From NCBI GenBank assembly GCA_010015675.1, contig ML976985.1:1189576-1253575 (forward strand): a stretch of DNA of 64,000 nt. The letters run 5' to 3'. The position numbers were made by a program, and so were the translations under genes. The notes beneath the pieces are model-generated. The model did no database searches. It worked only from the letters and a program-made list of their open reading frames with translations, and had not been told where the DNA came from. The DNA is from Byssothecium circinans. Lineage: Eukaryota > Ascomycota > Dothideomycetes > Pleosporales > Massarinaceae. Below, in pieces: positions 33,545-46,712 of the stretch. Numbering within the stretch: position 1 is the first letter of the stretch; each line of letters opens with the position of its first letter.

Positions 33545-34094
33545 AGAAATGAAGGAACGTGGTGCAGCATTTGCGGCAGGCCATACGAAACTGATGCCGG
33601 AAAGAAAGTTTAAGGATCAAAATACAGACGGAGTTGGCGGCTCGTGCAATATCCATCAACTCTCCTGAGAGAAATCCACCATGCTTGAGGTGATTTCATG
33701 CTATAATTGGAAGGCGCGGTGGTTGGAAAATTACTACGATTAGGAGTTTGGGATAACGACTTTGGAGCCAGAAAGCGTGATGGATTGGAGCAAAAAGTTC
33801 GAGGGAATGGTGGGAAATATCCTATAAGCTTACTAGCAATCCAAGAATATGATTGAGAATTCTCTGCTTTTGAACATCACGCATCGCTTGCCTGGAAGTA
33901 GAAAAGCAAAGCCAAAAGGACACTCTTCCATTTCGCAGAGTGCGAAAATTGAATCAAGTCCGTCGATACAGAATTACATACTTTTGTTCTCTGGCTTTGA
34001 CAACCATATAAGGAATTCCCTTACAGCAATTATGCCATCTATATATGAAAGTGTCTCATCTATTCATCTCACCTCTTCGTGCCCTAAATCAATT
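33545..34094. other. Intergenic up to the AT-rich block
   Basis: 550 bases of normal composition with no gene. It ends in CAATT (34,090-34,094), the target duplication of the copia element that opens the AT-rich block. Confidence 0.4.
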
Positions 34095-34251
34095 TGTTAG
34101 ACAGTAGAGACCTAAGAGCATACAATAAGAAAGTGATAAATTGTGTGTAGAGCAGTGTAGCTTAGGAGAAGCAACTATATAGGTAGGAGTTAATGCTAGG
34201 CTAGAATAGTACTAAACTATCTAAAATAGTTAAGTACTATTTAGTCTAACA
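34095..34251 (-). repeat. 3' LTR of the minus-strand copia
   Basis: TGTTAGAC...GTCTAACA, 157 bp. In transcript orientation it is the downstream LTR because the polypurine tract lies directly inside it at 34,252-34,263. Confidence 0.88.
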
Positions 34252-34263
34252 CACCCCCTTAGT
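34252..34263 (-). promoter_or_regulatory. Polypurine tract of the minus-strand copia
   Basis: On the minus strand the sequence reads CTAAGGGGGTG directly before the LTR, the same as the tract before the 3' LTR of the plus-strand element at 56,480-56,490. Confidence 0.75.
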
Positions 34264-35014
34264 AAAGTAGGAAGCTGATACGCTAGATATATACCCCTAT
34301 ATAGGCACCTCTACCCCTTTAATATATATAGGATAAATAAGTAAAGAGAGAATAAAGTAAAAATAGGTATAAGATAACTCTAGTAAATATACTAAACCTA
34401 ATAAGAAAAAGGTATAAAGAAGGAGCCTCTAAAGCTAAGTAGGTTCTTATAAAGCTATAAGGTAAATAGATAAAAAAAATAGTTTAGTAATTACCTTAAA
34501 CTTATAGATAAGGAAAATAATAAGATATATCTAATTAAAAGTAGTATAGTATAATATATATAAGTACTAAAGCATATAGGATAATTAAGTAAAAATTAAG
34601 ATAGTATAGAATAGTTCTAGTATAGTTCTAGTCTATATAAGCTTTACCCCCTAAGCTTTAAAGCTAAAGGCGTAAAGCTCTACTAGTTATATAGTAAGTT
34701 TACTCTTAAGTGGTTATTTATTAAATTAGAATTTCTTACTATAGTATACTAAACTATCATATATAGTTAAGAACTATTAGTAGTATAGTAACTATATAAA
34801 GTAGTAGGTAAACTTTAAAGAGTTTAGTAATAAAATAAAACTATTAAAAACTATTAGTAGTTTAAGAATAGTACTAAATAGTAGATTACTTATAAAGATA
34901 AGATAATAGTAAACCTTTTAAGAGATTAAGTAGAGATAGTACATCTTTTATAAAATAAAAAATAAGTCTTTTATAAAATAAGATAATTAATTAGGGCCTT
35001 TTAAGAGGCTAAGT

Positions 35015-35180
35015 ATATAAGAAGCTAGGAATACTAACTATATAGGTAAACTATAGTCTAGTTCTATTAATAAGTAAGAACTAGGAATACTAACTATATA
35101 GGTAAATAATAATCTAGTCTCTAGTAAGGTAAGAAGCTAGGAATACTAACTATATAGATAAATAATACTCCAGCTCTTAG
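35015..35180. repeat. Three 56-bp tandem repeats near the 3' end of the minus-strand copia
   Basis: The word CTAGGAATACTAACTATATA recurs at 35,025, 35,081 and 35,137, a spacing of exactly 56 bp. It lies between RNase H and the LTR of the element. Confidence 0.8.
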
Positions 35181-36399
35181 TACCTTAAATATAGGTTTAC
35201 TATTAATTATAGTTTAGGTTTAAGTAGCTACTCCTTTACTAAGCTAAGTATAAAAACTAATCTATATTAGTAGTAAACCTATATACTTAAGGAATATCTT
35301 CTTATTAGTAAAGTATAATAGTATATTTTAAAGGTCTTATAGGTATAGACTATAGTATATATATACTTAATTATAGGGCTTACTAGAGCGTAAGTAATAA
35401 CTTAGTAAGTAGTAAAGTTATAATAAGTTCTTACTATAGCGTAAAAAATAGCTTAGTAGAGGGTACTAATATAGATAGTTAAAGAATATATATTAGGACT
35501 ATTAAAAGGTTAAGACTCTTTATCTAATCCTTATACTTCTAATAAGTAAGTAGCTTAGTAAACCTATTAGTAGGTTATACTTTTATTTCTATATATATAG
35601 GATAGATTATACTGTCTTAAGTAGCTTAATAGAGCTAGTAATAATAGATATTAATATAGCATAACGTTATTTTAAGCTATAGTACCTCCTTAGGAAGAAG
35701 CCTAATAGTTTATTAGTTATTATATAGTAAGATTTAGTTATATTAGAACTATAGACTAAGGTTATATAGTAGGTACTACTACTATATTAGCTATATAGCT
35801 TTAGTAGAGGTAGTAATAAGCTTAGGTTTAGTAGTAGACTTTATAATATACTATTAAAAAGTTAAGTTCTAGTCTATAGGTCTGCTAAAGAATATAAAGA
35901 CCTAGCCTTCAGTAAAGTAGTAAGTTTCTTTATAGTTAGTATATAAAGCGTTTATAGCTAGGAAGAAATTAACTTCTTCCTAATCTTTAATATAGTTAAT
36001 TATAGTATTATTATTAGCTAAGTAGTAAATACTTAGGTCTTATATATAGAATAAATAAGCTAGGTATTAGTAAGCTATAGCTATATATTTATCTAATAAG
36101 TTAGTAAGGAACTTAGCTAGCTTTAAGCAAGCTTTAGAGACGTCTAGGCGTATTATACCTATAGTATAGCCTATTAAACTAACTACCTATATATAGCGTT
36201 TAGCATTTAATAGATTCTTAGTACCTAAGGATAGAATTAAGGCTTCTAATAGTAGTAATATAGGAGGATACCTATTCTATAGCTTAAGTACGTAGTATTT
36301 ATAGTAGATAGTATTAATATAGGCCCTTTAAAAGAGCTAAAGATTACTATCCTTATAGTTTTAGTAAATAGTAATACTATAGAATATTTATTTAGTATA

Positions 36400-38240
36400 A
36401 TATATTCTACTATTAAGCTAGCTACTTTTCCTTAGTAATACTAATACTATACTTATTATAAAATACCTTAACTAATAAATGTAATACTTATTTAATAGGA
36501 AGGTAGAATTAAGCTTACCCTTTAAGCTTACTATTTAGGCTAATTTATAAGCCTCTAACGCGCTACTAAGGCTTTTAACATTTATTACTAAAGGCTGTTT
36601 AATTACCTTAACTAAATTACCTAATAACTAAATATAGTTCTAAACTATTTAAAACTATCTCTAACTAAAGAAGGTATACTTATCTAATATATCCTTAACT
36701 TTAATTCGCAAGGACTTGCACCTACGCTAGGTAAAGTATTAGATATAGCGAATAAACTATTATATAAGTAGGGTAGTAAGGAAGTAGGTATTAACTAGTC
36801 TATATAGTTTATAGATTATTAGAATAGTTATAAATAGTTTAGAACTATTTAAAGGACTATTAAAAAGTACTATAAGAAGATCCTAAAGTAGTTAGCGCGT
36901 AGTTTAAGCTTATATAGGATACTAAAGCTAAGTATAGCGTATATAATAATAATATATATAACTTTAATAAGACTAGCTTTTAGATAGGTATTATTAGCTC
37001 TATAAAAGTAGTTACTAGCTTAGAGAAGTAAGTAAGGCCTATAATAGTTTAGCTAAATAATAAAGAGTAGGTAATAAAGATCTAGAGTATATATTTAAAT
37101 AGTATATTTACTCTACTATTTATTATATATAAAGAACGCGTCTATATCTCTTTATAGTACTAGGAAGCTAATATACTATATAATTAAAAGCTCTTAGTCT
37201 TAAAGAATAGATAGATAACTAATAAGTTTAGTCTTATATAGTTAAAGCACTTTAACGTGTATATAAAGGCAAGAACTATTAGTGTCTATTAGTTGCTAAT
37301 TTTAGATAGCTATAAAAGCTACTTAAATTAAAATTTTAAGGATTATTATTATAATAATAAGATCCTTACGCTTTATCTACTACTATACTTATTATATATC
37401 CTTTAGCTACTTAATATAGTATACTTCTTATTACTTAAGCGTAAGTACTCTAAGATTATTTAGGGCTTAGCGTAAAAGTATATTTTTTATATTAATAAGG
37501 AAGTATTCCTACTAGCCTTTAAAGACGCGTTTTTAAGCGTGTTTATAGTTTAGAACTATTAAAAGGCCTTTAAGGTAATAAGGCTAGTCCCTCTAAACGC
37601 GTAGGCAGTACTTAATTACTTTAATATACGTATATATACTTTACTAGGATCCCTACTACTAGAGATGTTATAGCTATTAAGGACTCTAAGTAATATACGT
37701 AAATTTAGCTTATAGTTAAAGTTTATATATAATTCTATTACTTAGTTACTATAAATAGCATAGGATAGGCTTTTATAGCTTATTAAAGGTACTAAGTTAG
37801 TGCTATATAATACTACGCTTATAAAGTTACGCATTAAAGAGCTTAAATAGTAACTTATAGTTATAACTAAGCGTAAAATACATAAATATAAGTATACTTA
37901 GAAGGGTAGTACTATAAAGTATAGTCTTATAGTAGACTAGAATAGTTCTAAACTATTAGAAACAGTTTAGAACTATAAAAGGGTAAGAGTAGAGAGTAAA
38001 GGTAAGGTATAATAACTATAATAACTAGGTATTTAGCGCTATAGTAACTGCGGTAAGACTAGGCATAATATAAGAACTTATTAAGCTAATAAAGAGGGTT
38101 CTTTTAAGTTAGAGGCTAGTACTTAGTATATATTTTTAGATAGTAATACAGATAATAATAATAATAAAGTTAAGTAAGTTAGTATTACTAAGGGAAAGTA
38201 GCTAGCTTAATAGTATAGCTAGCTTAATAGTAGAATATAT
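36400..38240 (+). mobile_element. Fot1/pogo (Tc1-mariner, DDE_1) transposon, heavily RIP-degraded
   Basis: 1,841 bp flanked by TA, inserted in the reverse transcriptase region of the minus-strand copia. Both ends carry AATATATTCTACTATTAAG, a RIP form of the AACGTATTCTACTATTAA end seen intact at 63,764. The plus strand encodes a decayed transposase: IYNF(N/D)KTSF*IG near 36,955, VYQLLILDSYKSYLN near 37,290 and the LYLLLYLLYILQLLN block near 37,370. These are the three catalytic neighbourhoods of the family, with stops at Trp/Gln positions and Asp/Glu/His/Pro positions altered by transitions. A C-terminal zinc-knuckle-like NCGKTRHN lies near 38,048. Confidence 0.85.
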
Positions 38241-39125
38241 TAATCTTTAAGGTTAATAATTTTATATTAACTAGAGAGCTTTTATTTAAACTTATTAAGG
38301 GCCTTAGTATAACTAGGCTTCGCTATTATAATAATATTATCTATATAAAAGAATACAACTATCTTATTATTAGTTTATAGATAGTTAGTATTAAGAATAA
38401 GTTAAAAGCTAAGAGACTAAAGGGTAGCTATAAAGTTATTATACTAAAGAAGAGGAAAAGTTTTAAAACTATATAAGGCTCTAAGTAGTTCCTAGATATA
38501 GTTACTATCTCTAAAGCCTTCTAGTTAAAACGTATAGATAAGTTATAGTAGAAGCGTATTAGTAAAGGTATTAACTATATTATACTATTAAATTTTAAAG
38601 TTAAAATAGGCTATAATTGCTATAAGGGCGCAGAATATATAGATAGCTAATATAATTACTTAAGTATCTTTAGCTATTATTTATAGATCTCCTTATATAT
38701 AGATATGTACTTTAAACTTAATTAAGTAATCCCTATTAAACTTATATATCTAAACCTTTATTAGAGGGAGGATTTTAAGCTAAGTAGAATTAATCTTATC
38801 TATAGTAAGCTCTCTATATATGCCTTTCTAAGTAATAGTATTAATCTCTACTCTATATGCAGCTATAAAGCTACTATAGATTTTAGTTAGTAGGTTTTTA
38901 AGATTATTCTAAAACCTTAGTATAGGTAGAAGCTATAAGTAATAAAGTTAAGTCTTTAGTATAAAGCTATAGATATAAAAGAGCTCTAGTAGATAACTAG
39001 CGTATTTATAATATATAGTTAGGTTTAGTAATTAAGTATATTAGTAGGCTTAATATACTTATTAGTAGTATACTTACGCTTTCCCTAGTTTAGTAGCTTA
39101 ATTACGTTTAATAATATAGCTAGTA

Positions 39126-40975
39126 ACGTAAAGCACTATTAAGATAGCTATACTATTAAGATAGCTACTTTTCCTTAGTAATACTAACTTACTTAACTTT
39201 ATTATTATTATTGTCTATATTACTACTTGATATAATAAACTAAGTACTAGCCTCTAACTTAGAAGAACCCTCTTTATCTACTTGATATATTCTTGCGTTA
39301 TACCTAGCCTTACCGTAGTTGCTGTAGTAGCAAACACCTAGTTATTATACTTTGTATTTACCTTCTACCCTTGCCCTCTTATAGTTCTAAATAGTTCCTA
39401 ATAGTTTAGAACTATTCTAGTCTACTATAAGACTATACTCTATAGTGCTACCCTTCTAAAGATACTTATACTTACGTGTTTTTTGCTTAGTTACTACTAC
39501 AAGTTGCTGTTTAAGCTCTTTAATACGCGCCTTTATTAGCGCGCTACTATGCAGCATTAACTTAGCGCTTTTAACGAGCTGCAAAAGCCTACCCTAAGCT
39601 ATCCATAGTAACTAAGTAATAGAATTACGTACTAGCTTTAACTATAAGCTAAATTCGCGTATATTACTTAGTATTCTTAATTGCTACGGCGTCTCTAGTA
39701 GTGGGGGTCCTAGCAAAGTACGTATACGTATATTAAGGTAATTAAGCACTACCTACGCGTTTAAAGGGACTAGCCCTATTGCCTTAAAGGCCTTTTAACA
39801 GTTCTAAACTATAAATACGCTTAAAAACGCGTCTTTAAAGGCTAGTAGGAACGCTTCCTTATTAATATAAAAGACGCGCTGTTGCGCTAAGCCCTAAATA
39901 ATCTTAGAGTACTTACGCTTAAGTAGTAAGAATAATACTATATTAAGCGGCTAAAGGATATATAACGAGTATAGTAGTATATAGAGCGTAAGAATCTTAT
40001 TATCTTAATAATAATCCTTAAAATCTTAATTTAGGTAGCTTTCATAGCTATCTAAAATTAGCAACTAATAGACGCTGATAGTTCTTGCCTTTATATGCGT
40101 ATTAAAGTGCTTTAACTATACAAGACTAAGCTTATTAGTTATCTATCTATTCTCTAAGACTAAGAGCCTCTAATTATGTAGTATATTAGCTTCCTAGTAC
40201 TATAAAAAGATATAGACGCGTCCTTTATATATAATAAATAGTAGAGTAAATATACTATTTAAATATATACTCTAGATATCTATCACCCACTCTTTATCGC
40301 CTAGCTGAACTATTGTAGGCCTTGCTTGCTTCTTTAAGCTAGTAACCACTTTTATAGAGCTAATAATACCTATCTAAAAGCTAGTCTTATTAAAGTTATA
40401 TATATTATTATCATGTATACTGTACTTAGCTTTAGTATCCTCTATAAGCTTAAACTACCTAGCAATTACCTTTAGATCTTCCTATAGTACCCTCTAATAG
40501 TCCTTTAAATAGTTCTAGGCTATTTATAATAGTTCTAAATAGTTTATAAACTATTTAGCCTAGTTAAGGCCTACTAGCTTACTACTATACTCGCGTAGTA
40601 GTTTATTCGCCATATCTAACACTTCGCCTAGTATAGGCGCAAATCCTCGCGAATCAAGGTTAAGGATATATCGGATAAGCGTGTCCTCTTTAGTTAGGGA
40701 CAGTTTTAAACAGTTCAGAACTATATTTAGTCAAAAGGTGATTCTATTAATACAGTTAAAGAAGCTCTAATAACGAACGTTAAAAGCCTTAGCAGCGCAT
40801 TGGAGGCTTTTAAATTAGCCTAAATAGTAAGCTTAAAGGGCAAGCTTAATCCTGCCTTCTTATTAAATAAGTAACGCATTTGTTAGTTAAGGCGTTTTGT
40901 AATAAGTGTAGTATTAGTGTTGCTAAGAAAAAGTAGCTATCTTAATAGTGTGGCCGTCTTAATAGTGCTTTACGT
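39126..40975 (-). mobile_element. Fot1/pogo (Tc1-mariner, DDE_1) transposon, less degraded
   Basis: 1,850 bp flanked by TA, with TIRs of about 63 bp beginning ACGTAAAGCACTATTAAG and ending in the inverted form. The transposase runs on the minus strand and is the same family as the element at 36,400-38,240, which it matches in reverse complement along its length. It keeps far more CG, CA and TG dinucleotides than its neighbours, so it arrived in the copia element later or was mutated fewer times. Stops still interrupt the frame. Confidence 0.85.
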
Positions 40976-40992
40976 TATATTACTTAAGTATT

Positions 40993-41096
40993 TATAATAG
41001 TTTAGTACTATTCTATAATAGTTTAGTACTATTCTATAATAGTTTAGTACTATTCTATAATAGTTTAATACTATTCTATAATAGTTTAATACTATT
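40993..41096. repeat. Five tandem copies of a 21-bp palindromic unit
   Basis: The unit TATAATAGTTTAGTACTATTC is repeated five times from 40,993, the last two with G-to-A at one site. The core AATAGT..ACTATT is self-complementary. It lies in the minus-strand copia just outside the second pogo element. Confidence 0.9.
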
Positions 41097-44000
41097 TAGG
41101 ATAGTATTAGTTACTCCTATAGTTAGCCTAGAGTAGCTATTAATATAGGAGTTAGATATAGATTTAAAGAAGTATTATAAGCATTAGTAGCTAGTATATA
41201 TATTAGTAGCACTACTATTATACTCTAGTTTAGCTTTATCCTCTATAACTAAAGAAGCGTTACTATCTAATAGATTAAGAGGATTATTAAGTTTAATAGT
41301 ATAGATAATATTATTAAGCTTAAGACCCCTAAGCATTTCTCTATTATATAAGCCATAGAATAAGTGCATATTAAAGGTAATATCCCTAATATAGATAATC
41401 TTTCCTTTATAGCTAAAGGATTAAGCCCCTAGTAGTTAAATATAATAAATATTATAAGAATTAATACTAATAAGATAGCTAATAAGTACTTAAGGAGTAA
41501 GCTTATCTTTATAGTTAATATTTTTGCGTAGAGCGTATACGCAATAACTATATATATAAAGATAGGCTAGTAATAGCTAATAGTTATAAATAGTTTTAAA
41601 TAGTGTTTTCTACTTAAGCGCTTAAGTTAGTATATAGTTAAGTAGATAGGTAGTATATAAGTAGAACTCTTTTAAGAGATATAATAAAAGACTAGATATT
41701 ATATAGAGTAACTAAGCTTATTTAATAAAATTATATCTTAAGCGTTCTACGTAGCCTAATTATACTAGTATATCTAGAGAGTAGAGTTAAAGCTATATCC
41801 TTTCTAACTTAGTATAGGAAACTAGTAACTCATTAAGGGCTTTAAATCTATAGCCTTTTTTACTATTAAGATAGAGAAAGATAGGTGTAGTATTAAATTA
41901 ATATTTAATAAGTTAGTTAACTTTTTTAAAGGCTATAAGGAAGCTCACTTAGTTCTTCTTCTTAATAATAATAATACAGTTAAACTTTAAAAATATATTA
42001 TAAGTATAGAAAGCGTAACATTTACTAGTAAATATAAGGTAGTTAAGCTTAATTATATTAATAGTAATTAACTTAAATAGTTTAGTTAGTAGCTACTTAC
42101 GTTTAAAGTATTATAATACTTACTTAGTTACTTTATTAGTACTATATTAAGGGCAGTCTTTAGTTACTAGTAGTAGGGTTAAAATATAGATCCCTAATAA
42201 AGTAGTAGTAAGATACTTAAGAGGCTCTAGTCCTAGATAACTAAGTAGTATATAAGCCTTAAGTCCTATAAGCTAATATAGCTTATAAGGAGCTTTAGAT
42301 TAGTTCTATTAGTTATAACGTTTTTAATATTTATATATAGCTATAGCGTAGTAGTATAAGCTAGGTATAAGTTATAGTTATTAGTTAGAATAGTTCTAAA
42401 TAGTACCTAATAGTTTAGAACTATTAGTAGTACTAGATAATTCTAAACTATAATTAACTATTCCTAATAATTTAGTAAACTCTTCCTTCTAGCTAATAAG
42501 AATATAGTAGCTGCTATTCTTAAAGATATTATACTATACTAGATTATACTTATAGTTTAGCTAGTATAGGACTAGTCTTCTTAAGTTAAAGTAAATATTA
42601 CTACCTAATAAGCGTAATAGAGCTACTAATAAGGTTGCGTAATTTAGTACTAAAGTAACATTAAAAAGAGTAAATTTTGAAGGACCTACTAGTATTAAAA
42701 GGATAACGTAGTAGTTACTATAGGCTAGAATAAAAGAGATGCCAACCTTACTTTTAATAAACTTATTATAGGCTAGACATTTCTATTTAAACTCTAATAG
42801 ATTATTATAGACGTATATATTAAAAGTATAGTCTAGAGTCTATAAATAAAGTATAAAAAAAAATCCTTCTATTTCTAAGTATTAAAAGTAGTATAACTAG
42901 TTATAACTAGCGTATAGGACTTAGTTTTAGTATCTAAGGCTTAATTACCTATATCTAGTATATTAGCTAATTAGTTAGCTAGATAAGATAAACTACGCAC
43001 TTTAGTTTAGATTAATTTAATAATACTCTAGGGCTTATTAGTATTACTAGAATTAAGCTATTTATTTACTATTTCTTCCTTTTACCTATTTACGCACTAG
43101 TTTTAAGATTAGGCCTTAGGAATAAAGTAAAGATAGTTCCTTAAGAACCTTTTATAGGAATTACTATTACTATAAGGGTAAGGCTTACTACTATATTTAT
43201 AGTCCTATTTCTTCCTCTTTAATTTATTATTATTTAGTTTATTATTAGTATTAGTATTAACTTTTAAGTTAGTACGCTTTTAGTTTATAGCTTCTTACTA
43301 GTTAGTATTAGTGTTATTATATAGTAACTATTTACTACTATAAGTAGTAAAGGTAGTATAATAGGTTTAAACTATAAGTATAGCTAGCTGCGCGTTTAAC
43401 TAATTAAATCTAGCTATAAGGGCCTTTATAGTAAACTTATTAGAAATTACTAGTAAAGCTATAGGAACTTTAACTATTTCTTCTTATTATATCTTATTAC
43501 CTTCTTTATCTATAATAGTAGGAATTATTATAGTACGCATATTTACTTTAGCTAGTATAGCTTAGTAAGCTATCGTAGCTTTATTAACTTTAAGGATTAT
43601 ATTAGTAGTAAGCGTGTAGTAAATATAAGAGTATACTTTAAAAAATTTATATTAGGGTTACAAGCTATTAACTTCTAGTAGCTTAAGTTCTTTTACTTTA
43701 TTTATCGTAAGTTAGAATTTATATAACTAGTCCTTAAAGGTATCTTACCCTACTATTTTCTTCTTATAGTTATTATATTTATTACGCGCTTTATTAACTT
43801 TAACTACTTAGGTTTAATTAAATATAGTATAGAGGATTTTAAGCTTCTTAGTAACCTTAGGATAGTTAATAAATTACCTATAGAGCATAGTTTTAATTAT
43901 ATTAAGCATATAGTTACCTAGGTCTAATAGTAGTTTATTCTTAATAGTATATTCCTTATAACGTTTCTTCTAAATAATAACGCGTATATTAGATTTATTA

Positions 44001-44322
44001 CCTATTAGCTATAGTAGTAGTTTAAGTGAGGGCTTTTTAGTAGCCTTTAGATTAAGGTATTACTATAGATTAGTAGTAATAGCTTTACCTTTAAATATAG
44101 TAAACTAAGTATCCTAGTTCTTTAGACTACTAAGAATAGTATTAGATACTATAGTAGCAGCTATAGTAATTATACGTAGAGGCATTATTATAGGCTACTT
44201 AATTATAAGTAATACTAAAGTAGGTAGAAGGTACATAATAAGGTATTAGTAAATTAGTATATAAATAAGGGTAGTATAGCTACATATTTATATATAATAA
44301 TAAAGTAGATAAAGTTAAGCTA

Positions 44323-44332
44323 GGCTTATAAC
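44323..44332 (-). promoter_or_regulatory. Primer-binding site of the minus-strand copia
   Basis: On the minus strand GTTATAAGCC follows the LTR directly. It is a RIP version of GTTATGAGCC, complementary to the anticodon-loop region of initiator tRNA-Met, the half-tRNA primer used by many copia elements. Confidence 0.65.
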
Positions 44333-44489
44333 TATTAGATAGTAGAGACCTAAGAGCATATAATAAGAAAGTAATAAATTATATATAGAGTAGTATAGCT
44401 TAGGAGAAGTAACTATATAGGTAGAAGTTAATACTAAGCTAGAATAGTACTAAACTATCTAAAATAGTTAAGTACTATTTAGTCTAATA
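44333..44489 (-). repeat. 5' LTR of the minus-strand copia
   Basis: 157 bp, TATTAGAT...GTCTAATA, the RIP-altered copy of the LTR at 34,095-34,251. It is flanked outside by TAATT and inside by the primer-binding site. Confidence 0.85.
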
Positions 44490-45535
44490 TAATTTAATAG
44501 AACTACTTATAACGTAACATATAAACTAAGCCTTAAATTATTAGTAAGACTACTTAGAAATCCTTCTTTAAGGCATAAAGCTCTACCTTTTAATTTACTA
44601 CTCCTAGTCTTTCTATACTTATACTCAATAACCTTAATATATAACTATAACTTTACTTAATTGCATACGTAATACTATAGAAGCTAATAATAAAGAGCCT
44701 TAGACTAAGTAATTAAAAGCTAATAACATCCCTAAGGTACACTTAATAATACTTAATAAGATATAAGTATCTCTATATAAGAATATAACTCTAATTCCTA
44801 ACAATGCAAGTAGTATATAGCGTAGCTAGACCCTGTCCCTATTACTTTAACTCCTAGAGGAGCTTTATTAAAATATCTATAAGTATACTCTTAGTAGTTA
44901 TTAAATCTTCCTACCCTTCTAATATAAGCCTATAAAATTATTAATAATCCTTAGCTTCTCTAATAAGATCTATAAGCCTAGGGACAGCTAATTTCTTACC
45001 CCTATATAAAATCAAAAATATTATCTATCTTAATAGCGTCTACTACTAGATCTATAGTAAAACCTTCTTTATCTTCTTTAAACTAAATAGCTTTAGGGAG
45101 TTATAGATAGTAGAGCTAGATGCATAGATTAAGAGGATTACTTAGTATAAGATATATTATAAGGTTACTAGTAGAAGAGTTAGGGATAGATAGATTTAAG
45201 TATACTAAGTACTAGTATTTAACTTAAAAGAACCCTCTTTATTAGCTTAATAAGTTTTTATATTATACCTAGCCTTACTATAGTTACTATAGTACTAAAT
45301 ACTAAACGTATTCTACTACTAAATTAGCTACACTACTAAAGTAGCTACTTTTTACCTAGCATAAAATTAAAGATTCAACCTTTAATAATAATTTAATTAT
45401 TAGAGCTATTAAGCTAAAATTTTAAATACAGATATATATAATATAGATTAAAAGGATTATAAAATTTTTTTTTAGGATTTCTAATAGCTTAGTAAGCTAT
45501 ATAAGTATAAAGAATACTAGGTTACTTTTAGCATA
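44490..45535. other. AT-rich RIP-degraded sequence with a pogo fragment
   Basis: No gene. Sequence at about 45,200-45,305 matches the transposase 3' part of the pogo family on the minus strand. A pogo-like terminal word (CGTATTCTACTACTAAATTAGC) starts near 45,315. These look like fragments of one or two further pogo insertions whose other ends I cannot place. The first 700 bases are unassigned. Confidence 0.45.
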
Positions 45536-46710
45536 ATATATTCTACTACTAAGCATGGTACACTACTAAGCGCGCTAGTTTTCCTTAGCTAACCTAATAG
45601 TATACTTATTATAAAATACCTTAACTAATAAACTTATTACTTATTTAATAAGAAGGTAGAATTAAGCTTACCCTTTAAGCTTACCCTTTAAGTTTACTAT
45701 TTAGGCTAATTTGAAAGCCTCTAACGTACTACTAAAGCCTTTAATGTTTACTATTAAACCCTTTTTTAATATATATATAGAATTACCTTTTAACTAATAA
45801 TAGTACTAAACTATTTAAAACTATTCTTAACTAAAGAAGATACGCTTATCTAATATATTCTTAACTTTAATTTATAAGGATTTGCGCCTATACTAGGTAA
45901 AGTATTAAATATAGTAAAAAAACTACTACGTAAGTAAGGTAGTAAGCTAGTAGGCCTTAACTAAGTAGTATAGTTTATAGACTATTTAGAATAGTTATAA
46001 ATAATTTAGAACTATTTAAAGGACTATTAAAAAGTACTATAGGAAAATCCAAAGGTAGTTAGTATATAGTTTAAGCTTATAGAGGATACTAAAGCTAAGT
46101 ATAGTATATATAATAATAATATATATAACTTTAATAAGACTAGCTTTTAGATAGGTATTATTAGCTCTATAAAAGTAGTTACTAGCTTAGAGAAGTAAGT
46201 AAGGCCTATAATAGTTTAGCTAGGTAATAAAGAGTAAGTAATAGAGATCTAAAGTATATATTTAAATGGTATATTTACCTTACTATTTATTATATATAAA
46301 AGATACGTCTATATCTCTTTATAGTATTAGGAAGCTAATATACTATATAATTAAAAGCTCTTAATCTTAAAGAATAAATAAATAAATAATAAGCTTAGTC
46401 TTATATAGTTAAAGTACTTTAACATATATATAAAGGTAAAAACTATTAGCGTCTATTAGTTACTAATTTTAGATAGCTATAAAAGCTACCTAAATTAAGA
46501 TTTTAAGAGTTATTATTATAATAATAAGATTCTTATACTCTATATACTACTATACTTGTTATATATCCTCTAGCTATTTAATATAGTATTATTCTTACTA
46601 CTTAAGTGTAAGTACTTTAAGATTATTTAAGGCTTAGTATAATAGTGCGTTTTTTATATTAATAAGGAAGTATTCTTACTAGCCTTTAAAGATATATTTT
46701 TAAGTATATT
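45536..46710 (+). mobile_element. Fot1/pogo transposon, 5' part, cut by another pogo element
   Basis: Starts with AATATATTCTACTACTAAG after a TA and follows the element at 36,400-38,240 nearly base for base through the ILDSYKSYLN region. It stops at 46,710, where a reverse-oriented copy begins at a TA. The transposase is on the plus strand and full of stops. The 3' part is not found on the far side of the interrupting element. Confidence 0.75.
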
Positions 46711-46712
46711 TA

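Larger units (their letters stand above)
34095..44489 (-). mobile_element. Ty1/copia retrotransposon, minus strand, RIP-degraded, carrying two pogo elements
   Basis: Bounded by 157-bp LTRs (34,095-34,251 and 44,333-44,489) and by the target duplication CAATT / TAATT, differing by one C-to-T. A purine-rich tract (as its complement CACCCCCTT) adjoins the left LTR, and a tRNA-iMet-like primer site (complement GGCTTATAAC) adjoins the right LTR, so transcription runs right to left. Removing the two pogo insertions leaves about 6.7 kb. The body aligns by eye with the plus-strand copia at 50,724-56,648; for example the RNase H-proximal sequence near 35,960 and the YVDD-type reverse transcriptase block near 38,335 match it in reverse complement. 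No frame is intact. Confidence 0.88.

Noticed and set aside
38243..39123. Plus-strand readable stretch between the two pogo elements, first thought to be a separate gene or element
   Set aside because: Its reverse complement aligns with the copia reverse transcriptase around the YVDD motif (53,850-54,050), so it is simply the copia body between two insertions.
40993..41096. Possible CRISPR-like array
   Set aside because: The 21-bp units are directly adjacent with no spacers, and the organism is a fungus; it is a plain tandem repeat.
41184..41369. Open frame of 61 codons in the AT-rich block, minus strand
   Set aside because: It lies in the RIP-degraded minus-strand copia; a short stretch free of stops there is not evidence of a separate gene, although it may be part of the decayed Pol frame.
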